From positions 3,269,819 through 3,333,818 of the forward strand of contig JABAKD010000025.1 in NCBI GenBank assembly GCA_012845835.1: a stretch of 64,000 nucleotides of DNA. The letters are read 5' to 3'. The notes beneath the pieces were generated by a model. It did not search any database and had not been told where the DNA came from. It was given only the letters and a program-made list of their open reading frames with translations. Of this stretch, positions 21,201-32,040 are shown in pieces. Each line of letters opens with the position of its first letter. The first letter of the stretch is position 1. The DNA is from Undaria pinnatifida (lineage: Eukaryota > Sar > Phaeophyceae > Laminariales > Alariaceae). Position numbers and translations under genes: made by a program.

Positions 21201-24200
21201 ACGGCGTTTCACCTGTCGAATCTCTGGATGATTTCCACCTCGAACCCCCTCCTGGTAGTCGTGAAGTCCAGACCCCGAAAAAAGAAGAGAGAGAACGCGC
21301 CGTCCGCAGTTTGACCGGGTTTCCAAAAAAACGACAAAACACATCGAGGCGCGTGGATGGGGGGGGGAGGGGGGGAGGGGGGGGGGACGTACTCGTTTGT
21401 TTTTTGTCTTAGTCATTTCGCCTGTGTTGCTCTGCCCACAAAAATGAGATACAACCTAAAACGTCAAAAATTCTTGAAACCGGGGTTTGGTCAAAAACTT
21501 CCCCGCATTGGGTCATTGAGCGTTCTGCGCCCTTTCACCGGCGCCGTGCTCCCCACTGAAGCCTTCGAATGACACATGACGCCCGTAGGAACCCCACCAA
21601 GGCACGATATAGTCTGATCTGTAGCTGGTGTGGCCTTTGCCGTGTTACAAGTGGAGAAATCCGGTGCGCCGCGGCCATGTAGTGTTTCGTTTGCGCAGGT
21701 GCCGTCTATGGTCCCAGCAGTCGCGCAGCCAGTTTGGGCATTTTTCACCGTCACTGTCGCGGTGGTAAAGGTTACCGAAATCGCATAAAATTCGCCGTGT
21801 GCTCGTGTATACAGGGAGGGAAGGTATTCCAGGGTGGCGGAATTTCTGATTCAAGTCACCGACGCCGCATTCGCTGGAGACGTGCGCCTCAAAAAGCAAC
21901 AAAATGTGGACAAAAAAGCACTGCGTTGTAGCATTTCAGCGCTAGATAACAGAAAAACGTTGTTTTCAAAAACTGCACGCATATACGTACTGGCACTGAT
22001 CATCGCTACAGCAGCAAAAAAATAACTTGGCCACTACAGTATTAAGAAAGAAAAAAAAATCCAACGACCTGAAACCACATTGTCAAACTTCAGCGACACT
22101 GCCGCGGTGCTTACTTGGCACCAAAACTGCTGCCGCTTTGCCACGCTGTAGAGAGAGCACCTGAGACCCCATCGCAGGGTGGCGCGTTTTCTGATTAGCT
22201 GTGACGCCGGAGTTATGCAGAACTGCGGATTATTGTGCACAAATATTGCAAAGATGAGTATTGACCTGAAATTCGTCGAACTCACGGTCTGACGTCCTTG
22301 AAATATTAATATATAAAATATTACAGTGGCAGAGGTGGTTCCAGATCTGCATTTCGGCATAGTTCGACCCAAAATTTTGTTTTTTTTGGTGGGCAGAGCA
22401 ACGCAGGTGAGTTGACCGTTCACCATGCTGCTCTTTCGAGACGGAGCACCGTTCCTACTCACAGCAGGGGGAAGGGTAGGGGGAGTGGTAGGGGTAGGGG
22501 TAGGGGTAGGGGTGGGGGGAGGGGTAGGGGGGGGGGGGGGGGGGGGGGGGGGTATTCCTAACAGAGAAAATTGAGGACCGGGGGGGTACGGGTTGGACAA
22601 ACACGAGGAAATGTTCAGGGCTTTTCGTGGGTCGGATCGCTTCTCGTGGTTCGGTTCGGTTCGGTTCGGTTCGGTTCGGTTCGGTTCGGTTCGGTTCGGT
22701 TCGGTTCGGTTCGGTTCGGTTCGGTTCGGTTCGGTTCGGTTCGGTTCGGGTCGGGTCGGGTAGGGTCGGCGTCAGGGTGACCCAACCGGACCCGTGAGAG
22801 TTGAAAACCTCGCTGATCCGACCCGAGAGATTCGAACACATCCTGGCCCGACGCGACCCGTCCCGTGATATTCCAAACACCTTCTGACCCGAGCCGCAGG
22901 TCGCGTCGAGTCGGGTCGGTTAGGAGGGTTTCAAATCTCACGGGACGGGTCGGGTCGGAGTGACCCGACTCGACTCGCGAAAAGCAACAAGATTTCTGAA
23001 AAGCCTGGAATTTTTGGGCATACTTATACATTGTTACAACATGGAGGTACCAAGTTGACTTTGTGAGGGCATTTCTACGCTTTTCTCTGGAGCCCGTGGG
23101 TCTTTTCTCGCGCTTCTGGCTGCGGGACACGCACGTGGGCCGCTACTTTTTACGACGCACGTTTGGGCCCCTGCCGAGCCCCGTGGCACGTGCTGTGGAC
23201 GCTCAAATTAGTGAAGCTGGCTCTTTTTCAAGGGATTGCGTCCCGCCTCGCCGAGCCGCGCAGGAACTGCGAAAACCCACAAAAAGCAATTAAATATACT
23301 TTTGTCGGTGTGTTGCCTACAGCTCTACATATATCACACCTCGCTTGAAGACAGCAGCAGCACATCAGACATACACGTTGAAGTTTCACTTGAGCGATCA
23401 GGAAGCATTCACCATTCGGCCTGCGGGGGTCTCCGTAAGCACGCCACAATTCTCGAAATTGGCCCCCTCCCCACCTCCACCCCTACTGACCTGTTCCGGA
23501 AGGGGTAGTCTAACAGGACAGACGCTTCCGTCCGCCCCCGCCCCCCCGCCCCCCCCCTGACTCTACCCCCACGCCTCCCCCTGCTTCTACGCCCCCCCGC
23601 CCCCGCACCTGTGCTGACCTCTAAAGAACGGGCAGCCCGACGGGGAAACGCTTCCTTTTCCCCCGCTTCCCAAGCCTACCTCCACTCCCGACCCCTACTC
23701 CCCCCCCCCCCCCCCCCCCCCCCGACCCCGAATGCCTCCTCTTCAGCCGTACTGACCTTTTGGCGAGAGGTAGTCCGATAGGGAAAACGCTTCCTTTCCC
23801 CTCGCTTGCCAAGGGTTGCGAGAACCGCTGCGAGGTAGTCGTGGACCTTCCGTTGATGTTTTGAAGTGTGCGGGAAGATATGTTTTGTGACATCCATCTT
23901 TGCGCCGCCTTCGCCTGTGAGGTAGCAAGACAATGAATGAGAAACGATTACCACAAATAAGAAACGATGATCAAGAAACATCAGACGTAACAAAATAAGA
24001 AACAATATAAGACGAAAAAAAATAAGAAACGATGCGTACGAAACAGTAAACGATACTCAACACATAGGAAAGAGTGGGCAACAAACATGTTTCTTATTTT
24101 TTTCGATGCGTGAGAAACAGTTAACGATACTAAGGCATGGGGAAGAGTGGGCAAAAAACATGGATGCCTTGGAGTGTGATGGATGCCTTGAAGTGTGCGG

Positions 24201-25851
24201 GGAAGATTACTTTGGAAATGCCCATCGTTGCACTCCCTTCGCCGGGATAGAAGGCAAAATAAACACCAGGTAAATACTTCAAAAAATAAATTTAATAAAC
24301 ACGAAACAACAAAGTAAGAAAATGGCAACGCTTCGAAGTGTGCGGGAAGGTTTTTTTGTGACACTCATCGCTGCGCCACCTCCCGCCTGTACAGCAAGAA
24401 ACATCTGATAAAAAAAAAACAAGGAATACCAAGAAAACACATAATTACTAAAAGTGAGAAGTATGAAACGCTGACAATGAAAATACCTCTGTATGTGGAT
24501 GAAGATATGTTTTCGTGACACCCATCGCGCCGCCGACAACTTGGTGCTGTTTCCTGCGGTCATGTAGTTCTGCTACACCGAGCCAAATTACAGTACTACT
24601 GATATCTGGCATCTTGTGTCAACTGTCGCCGGCGCTCGCAGCCTTCACAGAGAGACTTGCGGCTGTGATCTTGCATTCCAGCCTCCCTCCTTCCTACCCT
24701 CCTGCCTTCACCCCTCCCTCCTCTCCCGCCCCTCCTTCTCTTTTTTCTTTTTTCTCCAAAATTTTCAAAATTTCCAAAGATAATTTCCGTTGTGTTCAAA
24801 AAGTTTGTTATTCTTTTTCTCATCGACGGGTGCTGCAGGAGCTGCACCAGTTGCTCGTTTTTCGTCTTCAAGTCCCCCCCCCCCCCGCGACATTCCCGCT
24901 CCCCGCAACCCACACCGCTACCACCACCATGTCCATTGTCAAACTGACCAATTTCCCCCTTCCAAGTGTTCATCGCTGCTAATGGACGCCCTTCGAGGGT
25001 TTCTTTGCCAAACCAAATAAATAAATAAAAGCTAAAACTCCAAATTTTCAATTTTTCCAAACAACAATTTCCAAAATTCCCCCCAAAAAAGTCTCCGACG
25101 GCTGCTTCGGGAGCTGCATCAGCTGCTGGGTTCTCGCCTTCAACCCCCCCCCACTCCGCGCCACTCCACCCCCCCCACCCACCACTACCGCCAACTTTTA
25201 TCATTCTCCTCCTCGTTTCCCTCGTCGCTGCTAATGGATACTCGTATGCTCTTAAGGGTTTCTTTTGACACGATATTTTCATTTTTTCCAAATCAAAAAC
25301 ACACCCACCAGGGGAGCACGCAAAAATAAAAAAAAGGGGCCACACTCCTAGGGAGGTCAAAACGAAAAAAAAACGGAGCGATGTGATTCCTCTGCGATAA
25401 CTGAGAAAACGGCGTTTTCTTTCCATTTCACTTTTTACTTGGTTTTAGGAACCCTCCCCTCCGCCCCCCCCCCTCTCTGGCTCCTTCCTTAAAAAGAAAG
25501 TGTAAAGTGTAGGTAACTTTTTTTTTGTGCTCCCCTGCACAAACAACAAAATCCCAAATTCCAATTTGTTTTCAACAATCAACTCACCGACGTGCGATTC
25601 GGGAGATGTATCAGCTGCTGAGTCCTCGCCTTCAACCCCCCACTCCACGTTCCAGCCCCCTTCCATCCACCACCACCACCACCACCACTATGCCCATTGG
25701 CAAACTGATCGTTTTGCTCCTTCTCGTGCTCCTCGCTGCTAACGGAGGCCCTTCGAGCGTTGGGGGCCGTAGCCGCGAGCCCGCTCTGTCGGGCGGGGCC
25801 CTCGAGGGCTTCAACGCCCTTCGGACCCGAGTCTCCGAAAACCGTCGCCAT
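18129..25851 (-). CDS. DUSP-domain protein, seven exons, 311 residues
   Basis: Exons on the minus strand (5' to 3'): 25851-25588, 23914-23757, 21251-21213, 20447-20284, 19698-19582, 19044-18984 and 18261-18129. They total 936 nt and join in phase with GT-AG introns. Residues about 150-275 form a DUSP domain: EFWFFIDAGWMTKW, PGPI at 187-190, ISNINLY, RDYRAVH, VWYIFREIY and WKADVYS. DUSP domains usually sit N-terminal to ubiquitin-specific protease catalytic cores. No Cys or His box is visible here, so this may be a stand-alone adaptor, or a gene with exons I missed. A basic helix-like C-terminus ends RIKNEMKP. The last four exons are secure. The first two are supported by phase, acceptor and donor quality and an ATG, but have no homology I recognise. 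A frame-preserving extra exon at 23340-23420 is possible. Confidence 0.8.
18285..18690. repeat. Degenerate GCGGCGTGATTAAGG array in the last DUSP intron
   Basis: About fifteen imperfect units of 20-30 bp based on TGCGGCGTGATTAA. In the sense of the gene they read TTAATCACGCCGCA, resembling the true acceptor TTTATTTGCGCCGCAG, so the array may be multiplied acceptor sequence. The link to the acceptor is inference. Confidence 0.7.
18984..19044 (-). CDS. DUSP gene, exon with VWYIFREIY
   Basis: A 61-nt exon, acceptor CTATAAACAG and donor GTGAGT, encoding LVWYIFREIYTTDESPDLC. The VW...F..IY pattern is the last helix of the DUSP fold. Near its 3' end a 14-bp inverted repeat (TTTCCGCGAAAT and its complement) links exon and intron. 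Confidence 0.9.
19205..19310 (+). repeat. Interspersed repeat, copy 1 of 3
   Basis: Shares the order CGCTTCGC, TGCCTGGC, TAAACCCGACGT, TGCGAGGGTC and GATGGTC with copies at 19415-19520 and 44165-44295, all on the same strand. Confidence 0.7.
19415..19520 (+). repeat. Interspersed repeat, copy 2 of 3
   Basis: GGTGAAAGCCCAACGTGCTC and GCATGCGAGGGTCTATGGTC match 44165-44295 closely. It lies in the DUSP intron between exons 5 and 6. Confidence 0.7.
19582..19698 (-). CDS. DUSP gene, exon with DYRAVH
   Basis: A 117-nt exon, acceptor GTTATCCAG and donor GTGAGT. It carries LKPSLQKLRDYRAVH, the DUSP segment after the PGPI loop. Split codons give Ser and Pro. Confidence 0.9.
19990..20240. repeat. C/CCA-rich low-complexity tract in DUSP intron
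   Basis: A pyrimidine-rich tract of CCCCTCC and CCACCA words on the plus strand. Open frames on both strands across it are compositional. Confidence 0.8.
20284..20447 (-). CDS. DUSP gene, exon with PGPI motif
   Basis: A 164-nt exon encoding LDINTHVGEFWFFIDAGWMT, then KWVEFVLGKT, then GPPGPISNINLYNQ. The W-F-x-I-D-x-x-W pattern and PGPI are hallmarks of DUSP domains. It has acceptor GGCTCGCAG and donor GTGAGG. Confidence 0.93.
21213..21251 (-). CDS. DUSP gene, 39-nt micro-exon
   Basis: Acceptor CGACTACCAG with an upstream T-rich tract, and donor GTGAAA. It encodes RGFEVEIIQRFD, with split codons on both sides giving Arg, leading into LDINTHVGEFW. The fit of both phases to its neighbours is the main support. 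Confidence 0.6.
21340..23339. other. DUSP intron with poly-G runs and (TTCGG)n array
   Basis: G-rich runs lie at 21358-21386 and 22455-22553. From 22642 to 22750 there is a TTCGG pentanucleotide array, followed to 22985 by diverged GGGTCGG and CCCGACC words that form inverted repeats. 22230-22310 (minus) shares a segment with 51075-51145. At 23063-23290 both strands are open, but I recognise nothing. Confidence 0.75.
23480..23760 (-). repeat. Three-copy array of DUSP exon-2 end plus donor
   Basis: On the minus strand GGAAGCGTTTTCCCTATCGG then a GTCAGT donor recurs at about 23757 (real), 23620 and 23490 in diverged form. Each is followed by a G-rich intronic tract. Confidence 0.8.
23757..23914 (-). 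CDS. DUSP gene, proposed second exon
   Basis: A 158-nt exon after a strong acceptor (pyrimidine-rich, ending CCTCACAG) and before donor GTCAGT. In the phase linking exon 1 to the DUSP exons it is open and Ser/Gln/Thr-rich (SQNISSRTLQNING). Another frame also reads through and looks protein-like (KHQRKVHDYLAAVLATLGKR), so the frame is uncertain. Confidence 0.5.
23885..24560 (-). repeat. Four-copy array of DUSP exon-2 acceptor and start
   Basis: On the minus strand GATGGATGTCACAAAACATA and CTTCCCGCACACTTC recur in diverged form, with acceptor-equivalent points near 23914 (real), 24243, 24386 and 24536. A further local pair of about 70 bp (24040-24090 and 24112-24165) lies between them. Confidence 0.8.
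24820..25851 (-). repeat. Three-copy array of DUSP exon-1 end plus donor
   Basis: The last part of exon 1, from TTAGCAGCGA through the GGT run to the donor, is repeated twice downstream in the intron with donor-equivalent points near 25094 and 24826. The long minus-strand open frame at 24596-25426 is built from these copies and is not a separate gene. Confidence 0.8.
25588..25851 (-). CDS. DUSP gene, proposed first exon
   Basis: An 88-codon open exon from ATG (MATVFGDSGPKGVEALEGP) to ACG TCG before a GTGAGT donor. It is rich in Ala, Gly and Ser, with a Gly run encoded by a GGT repeat. An alternative ATG at 25666 in another frame gives MEGGWNVEW and joins exon 2 in an attractive frame, but that frame does not reach the DUSP exons. 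I therefore prefer the frame starting at 25851. Confidence 0.55.
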
Positions 25852-27339
25852 GATATTTCCTGAAACGGGATTTATTCGTTCGGGGTTTCGGTTCGCCGCG
25901 TGTGCGCGAGTGAGCGTGAATGATGCATTCAGGAGCGAGCAACCACCGAGAACACGGAGAGAGGAGGATGGGGGTAGTGGGTGAGGGCAGGGGGTGTCAC
26001 GAGAAGCAGCCGAGTTGATTCCACTCCTCGTTGTTGGTTTGCTTTTTCATTCGCGGCTGCATTGCAATCCCATGCACCCAAGAATTATTTACATGCCTCG
26101 TACGACAAGTTCACGCAGCTCACATGACTTACACCGGTAAACGTAGATACAGTAGGGGGGGGGGGGGTCCCCCAATAGTGCGGTATCCCTATATAAGGCG
26201 GTATCCTGATACAAGGCGGTCAAAATCGCTTGGTGCGACTGGGGAACACCACTCAAAAACTGGAAGGAATAAGGCGGCTTTCCTCTATAAGGCGGTCATA
26301 TTGCCTCTCGCACGCCACCGCCTCACTGCCCCCCCCCCCCCCCCCCGCTGTCGGGCTATATTACGAAAAAGAGGGCGAGATGCCGTCGTTTCCCCCGCAT
26401 GCAGGATACGCATTACGTTACGCCAGAACTTAGACACAGCTGTCACACATACAGCAGAGCGGTGGTGGTGCCGCTCCTCCTTGCTCCTGGTGAAGCGAAC
26501 GTTGCCTTCCCTACCCCCCCCCCCCGGCCTCTCTCCCTCCCTCTCTCTTTCTCGCTATTGGAAAGGGTTGTGATGTCGATTGTCTCGCGTAGGCGGTACA
26601 GCAGCAGCGGCACCAGGATGGATCCCATGAAGCAGCATATATACAGTGCTACTCGCTCGATATATCAACGTTCGTGAAATACAACGAGCATCACCACAAC
26701 CACTTGTATGTTCGGTTGGTTTAGCAGCAGCAGCAGCAACCCGCCCAGCGCACCCGCGAAACGAATATGTCCATGTTAAGATATTCATGCTCATGAATGC
26801 TACGACATGACATACGCATATGTGGTCCTCAACACATTGATGCACATTAATGGTGAATCGTCATATTATAGAACCAACTCCACCTTTCCTGCTGACGAGA
26901 CGTGAAGAGGAGGTCAATGCAAATCATGCAAGCAAACTAAGCTCTAACGTAACATACGAGAACGATAATACCTTCCTTCTTTTAGCTCCCCTCGGGTTTT
27001 GTTCTTAATACGAGCCATGAGCGATCGGTCACCGCATCGGATAAAGCGCAAATCGAATCGAAGGTAATCGAAGATGCTTGAGCTGGACATATTCTGTACC
27101 TGGTATTACCGACGGACAATAAAAAAATACCTGGTACAGGTGTGTGTTCTTCACATTGCACTGACCTTTCCACCCATCTGCATAGTGACACCAGAAATAA
27201 CTTTCTAGGAAATTGCCAAGTCGGGTTGTTTACGCCGACGCTTTCGGAAATTCTCCCGTTCTATATGATAGCAGCTGTTCTATTTAGCACGCAATATTGC
27301 ATATGACTTTTTTGTAACATGACTTCATATTTGGAAAAT
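25852..27339. other. Region upstream of the DUSP gene
   Basis: 25852-26000 is the likely 5' UTR and promoter side of the DUSP gene. TATAAGGCGGTAT words repeat at about 26175-26300, with G and C runs nearby. I found no other gene. Confidence 0.5.
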
Positions 27340-27620
27340 ATGAGAAAATACACCTCAGCTGTAACAAGATCGGTCAAGAATTATTTTTGGCATCAAAAAT
27401 CAGCTTTGCAAGCTCTGTGTGATACTTCGATCGCGCGTGTTCCGGGGTGTGCGCGTATACCCTCTTGGAGGATACAGGTCGGTGACTCCCCTGCTAATGC
27501 CAGGGTCCACAGGACTAAGACGCCCAGCCTTTTGTTCTGCGCACGGGAAACTGTATAACCTGCATCAAGGGGGGCAAAACCTATACCAGGTATTGTAGTA
27601 GTAGCAGCACTGTCTGGCAA
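27340..27620 (+). repeat. Interspersed repeat family A, copy 1
   Basis: The family is marked by TTTGCAAGCT, GTGTGATACT.CGATCGCGC and GGATACAGGTCGGTGACTCC. Other copies: 29140-29310 (minus, partial), 34120-34350, 38851-39840 (interrupted), 53215-53450 and 56915-57150. The minus strand has box A-like TGGCATTAGCAGG, so a tRNA-derived SINE is possible; this is inference. Confidence 0.85.
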
Positions 27621-27714
27621 GTTTCCCACCCAGTCACTACAAAATTGTCGTCATGTTGGGCAGTGCTGCGTCGAATGTTCAACGTTATGGTCTGAAGGGT
27701 TTGTAGATTCCGGC

Positions 27715-28215
27715 CGGGTAAGGGTACGGGAGTCTTACAGAACTTCCAGAAGTTTCGGGTACGGGTATGGAAGTGTTAACAGAACTTCCAGAAGTTCCGG
27801 GTCGTGTGGCACGTGCGTACAGAACTCACAGAAATTCCGGGCGGGTACAAAAAGTGTTGTACCCGTACCCCCCCCCCCGGGTATTGTGGCGTGGGGCGTA
27901 CAGAACTTACATAATTCCGGGTATGGGTATGAATGTCCTACATAACTCAAACCGCACTTCCGGGTGCGGGTATCAAATTCTTACAGAACTTCCAGAAGTT
28001 CCGGGTACTGTGGCACGGGCGTACAGAACTTCCAGAAGTTCCGGGCAGGTAAAAAAATGCTGTACCCGTACCCCGGGTATCTGTGGCGCTGGCGTACAGA
28101 ACTTACAAAAGTTCCGGGTACGGGTATGAAAGTCGTATAGAACTTACAGAAGTTCCGGGTACGGGTATGAACGTCCTACAGAACTTACATACATTCCGGG
28201 TACGGGTAATACCCG
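27715..28215 (+). repeat. Satellite with palindromic GAACTTCCAGAAGTTC core
   Basis: Eight or more degenerate units of about 50-65 bp containing CAGAACTTCCAGAAGTTCCG and GGGTACGGGTATGAA. Each unit carries a short inverted repeat. Confidence 0.88.
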
Positions 28216-29139
28216 GGGAAATGCACCTCCTGGGGGGGAGGTTCGATTTGAAGTGGAGGATTTCATCCCACTTGCATGACATGTTCACACTGGGCCAACG
28301 TCTCCGAGGCAATATGTCGTAGCTGTGAGGGCCTTATCGACAAAACCACCACCGAGGCGATAAATCGTGAACCTCACAACGAGTGGCGACCGCGACAACA
28401 GCCTCGCTCACGGCTACTGATCTGTAACAGATCATAACATAGCGTACCGCGGCTGTGGCGCCTCAAGAAATCTATGACGAATGGCGGTCGCAAGGCCAGT
28501 TTTGCCACCAGCTCGATAAGCCAAGTGCCACGACAAAGAAGCGAAGCTACCTACAACACAGAGGATAGTTCAAGTCTTCGATGATATCTACATTGGCGTC
28601 GCTGTTTCATGCGTGTCGTATTAGGGCTTCCTCCGCCTCACCCAGGAGAGGGTGAGAGTAACAGCTTCCTAGGCTACCGCCGCCAAACAAAACGGAGGCA
28701 TGCGCTGTTGCCGGCTACGATGCTCTTTTTTTTTTCATCTACATCGTTTTTAGAGCATTTAACAGACTGTACGTTGTTGTAGTATCTGTGCTCGCCAGCG
28801 CTGGTTTTCATTTAGCTTTTCTGCATGGAAATGAAAAATAAAATAAATGAAATAAAAACATGTTTTTCAAAGTTTTCGCTCAGTTTTTTTGGCTGAACAA
28901 GACCGATTTTGATGGCGCATTTGGGACCAATTTTGATGGAAAATGAAGCGAAAATGCTCAATTCTCCTGCCTCCGGCGGCGCCTCCAGCGGGGCCCCCTC
29001 GCCAGCCGGGGGGGGGGGGGCGTTGGGGCTCACACAGCGAGCTTCCGCGGCTTCGCGCGTCAGCTCCGCTGTGCTCGCCGGCTCGCTTTCGCCGACATTT
29101 TTGCGGTATATCGGCTGCGCCGATCTACGATATATACTA
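28216..29139. other. No gene seen
   Basis: Mixed sequence, AT-rich at 28800-28900 and GC-rich at 28970-29090, with no supported feature. Confidence 0.4.
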
Positions 29140-29310
29140 CGTAATTAGTTTCGACAAAATCTTTGATCTCACAGCCGGAGTGTATTTTTATCTTTTTACT
29201 ATACTAATACGCGCGATCGGAGTATCACACACAGCTTGCAAAGATGAGCTTCGATGGAATCTTCGATCTCACACACAGCTGGAGTGTGTTTGTATTTTTA
29301 TAATAATATA
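29140..29310 (-). repeat. Family A, two partial copies
   Basis: On the minus strand AAAATACACTCCGGCTGTGA and a second version with CTCATCTTTGCAAGCTGTG followed by ATACTCCGATCGCGCG match the 5' part of family A. Confidence 0.8.
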
Positions 29311-29899
29311 AAAATAAAATATAGTATCGTTAAATGCTACCGATACACAGCCCTAGCGATTACAGCAATCATACCACGATAAAAGAAAATAACGTAATCC
29401 TACTGGTAGCAAGCCTAAAAGCTTAGCTTTGGGTCAGCGGCAGACTTCCGTCATCCTTTCTGGCGATTGTGCGGGGGGGTTCGAAACTCGGCTCGTTCGT
29501 GTGTTTTAAGCACAGGACTTGTCTCTTGGCCTTCTCCCGTCGGCGAAAGCGAGAATGTGAGTGAGGTGGGAAAATCGAGAATGTGAGTGAGGTGGGAAAA
29601 TTCATTGGCAAATCGACCAGCAGCGGGAATACTGACCCTCTGTGCAACGGAAATATAAAAACGAAGACGCGTACTATATGTATCAGGGGGGAGAACGAAT
29701 GCCACCTGTGGCACGGCCTGTCCACAAGTCCCCTGAGTGTCAAACCCAAGACCTCCTCTTATATACCTGGTATACAACTTGATGAGCCAGAGAGTAAAAC
29801 TGCAATATATAGCACCCGCAGAGTGGTGTCAAGTAGGATGCATTTAATGTGTGTGGTTGCCTGCTGCCGCTGCTGTGCTGGCATGACAAAAATAAATAC

Positions 29900-30120
29900 G
29901 CACTCTGCCATGATACAATATGCGCCTTACATCAAGAGCAGAAGAGAGATCACTTCGAAGCAGTAGCGATCGACGTCCACCGCATGTTCCATCATGATTC
30001 GACAGCAAAAAACTCGACCATCAGGCCTGGGCTGGACCTCCGCTGGCCTGCCACATAACATACACACAGGGAGTACACAGGAAGTGCCGTACAAGCCCGG
30101 TAGACCCAAGTAGCCCACTG
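29900..30120 (-). repeat. Interspersed repeat, inverted partner of 34530-34740
   Basis: The reverse complement matches 34530-34740: TGGGCTACTT, CTACCGGG, CTGTGTACTCCCTGT, GGCAGGCCAGCGGAGGTCCA and ATGATGG then CATGCGGTGGA. Confidence 0.85.
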
Positions 30121-30189
30121 CAAGAGTTGACTCACACTGTTAACACTTACTGTTTCATCCATACTGAATTGTACAGATGATATCTGGTT

Positions 30190-30925
30190 TTTCCCCTGGA
30201 CTTTTTTTTCGACTGGATTCTTCTGGTCCTTCTTATCGTCAGTCGAGTCGTGTTTATAGTTTTTGTGCTCTTCCTAGAGGCGGTTGGTGTGAGGGAGTGA
30301 GGATTGCTGTGCAGCAGTCAAAATCGGTTGGCAGCTCTGTGATTCGCGCTTTCTTCGCGAGCAACGGCTCGACGAACCAGCGAGTTTGTGGCTTTGGGCT
30401 TAGGCGGAAGCCGCCTAAGCTACGTTCGTGGAGTTGCACTCAGCCGAGAGCCGCCAAAGCTACAGCAGCCGCAGCCGTTGTTGGCAGCATGGGATCGAGA
30501 CCGCCCGCAGCTGCCGTCGTGTGATACACGCTGTTGGCGAGCAAAAAAACTAGGAATGCGCCACGCTGACTTGCTGCGAGAAGCAATAGCAGGGATAGCC
30601 AAGCCAGCGTCAGCGCCCTGTATGATACTGCAGTGTGGTACCCGGTATGGTTGTGTGGCCGTGTGGGTGTGTGTTTGGTGGTGGGATGAGCGATGCGATC
30701 GGTTCAAAAAACACGTGAAAAACTTTTTCGACTGAGTTTTTCGACTGGAGGATCCAGGCGAAAAAGTCAAGTTTTTCGACTGGATCCGCCAGTCGGAATT
30801 CTCAGTCGAAAAAAGTTGAGCCGAAAAAGCCCCTTTTCGACTGCATAAAAAACCCTCTCTGGGCTTCAGCCGAAAAAGGCCGTTTTCGACTGGCAAATCC
30901 GACTGCATAAGAAATGACCTTGCAA
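30190..30925 (+). mobile_element. TIR element, left-truncated copy (same family as 38877-39663)
   Basis: Nearly the same as 38925-39660 over most of its length, rich in TTTTTCGACTGG words that form internal hairpins. It keeps the right end (CCGACTGCATAAGAAATG) but lacks the left terminal repeat. No transposase is visible, so it is non-autonomous. Confidence 0.85.
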
Positions 30926-32040
30926 GTATCTGTTCTCTGCTTTCTGTTCTCTGTTCGAACCCCCCTGCTACCTCTTTTCACCGCTCTATACAGTAGCAGG
31001 TGCGGCGCAGCGGATCACTGCCTGAGGCATAAACAATCACTATGCCTACAAACGACTTACTTAGCCGGAAGAACTTTCCAAGAAAGCTCAGGCTTCCCAC
31101 GAAATACTTTACTCACCATTAGCATTAATGTGAGGAAGCAAAGCGTGCTCGGCAGTTCGGAGATCGTGGTCGAAGATCGAAACGATTCAAATAGAATCGA
31201 AAGCGGCACAGCTGTGAACTTCGTATGACTTGGTATGTGATACCTACCAGCCTACGCAAGTGCTACTCATTCCCGGACCACCACGTACTGCTGTCTCCGG
31301 TGGACCAACATGGATCCTCACCTATATCGTGACCTGTTAATGAGGATCCTGCATCATGCCACTTTACCGGTAAGATACAGCTCATCTGCCACCTGGTTGA
31401 CAGCTTAAACGCTGGCGGAGTGTGCCGCTCGCCATGGCCTCCCTTCCCCGTACTCCCGCTTCTGTTTGAGTAGTATAGAACACGCTCAGACTACTCCCTT
31501 CTTCCACTAGCTTCGACGCAAGGAAATATTGTGCGAGACGGGCCCACCATATGGTTTTCCCATGCGGTGAGGCCTTATTCTGTCGGGTGCAGGTGTCATC
31601 ATTGCCCTTGAACGCAGCTATGATGCAAACCCACGTTCTCTCTCACGACCTCGTTCAAGGAATGCCTTGGCGGGGGGGGCGGGGGGGTGGCTCGGCACCG
31701 CCTCGTCAGCGCTTCGTGCCTTGCCTTTTGCCGGTGCGTTGAGCCTTGACGACATTTGTAATATTCCCTTTGTGGCAAACCCATGCCACCTCAGTAGTGT
31801 CGCGACTTCATTGCGGCTGCACCTCTATTCTTCTAGCTTGCGTACACTTCAAGCATCCCTTACTTACGTGACACGCACTGACATCCTTTAGTCTTGTTCA
31901 TGACCACACCAGACCGTCGCAACACAGCCGCGTTTCTCGCACGTTTTTCGCCGGCTTCGGGTCCACAGCAACCGGGGCTAAGGGTTCGTGCTAAGTGATA
32001 CACACATGGCTTACTCTGGGCTGTAGGCAATCAATGGGTG
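30926..32040. other. No gene seen
   Basis: Mostly unique sequence. 31240-31390 has loose similarity to the 15030 repeat family. Confidence 0.4.

Noticed and set aside
22455-23130. Proline/threonine-rich open frames on both strands
   Set aside because: Produced by the TTCGG pentanucleotide array and poly-G runs.
23063-23510. Plus-strand exons such as TYTLKFHLSDQEAFTIRPAG
   Set aside because: All three frames look equally protein-like, no family is recognised, and the segment lies antisense inside a DUSP intron. It cannot be supported.
24596-25426. 276-codon minus-strand open frame
   Set aside because: It is made of decayed copies of the DUSP exon-1 end plus intronic pyrimidine tracts; not an independent gene.
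25445-25666. Alternative start ATG at 25666 for the DUSP gene
   Set aside because: Joins exon 2 in a plausible frame but cannot continue in phase into the DUSP exons without an extra unseen exon. The ATG at 25851 fits throughout.
27715-28215. Heat-shock elements in the GAACTTCCAGAAGTTC satellite
   Set aside because: GAA and TTC are separated by one base instead of the two required in the nGAAnnTTCn arrangement, and no gene is adjacent.
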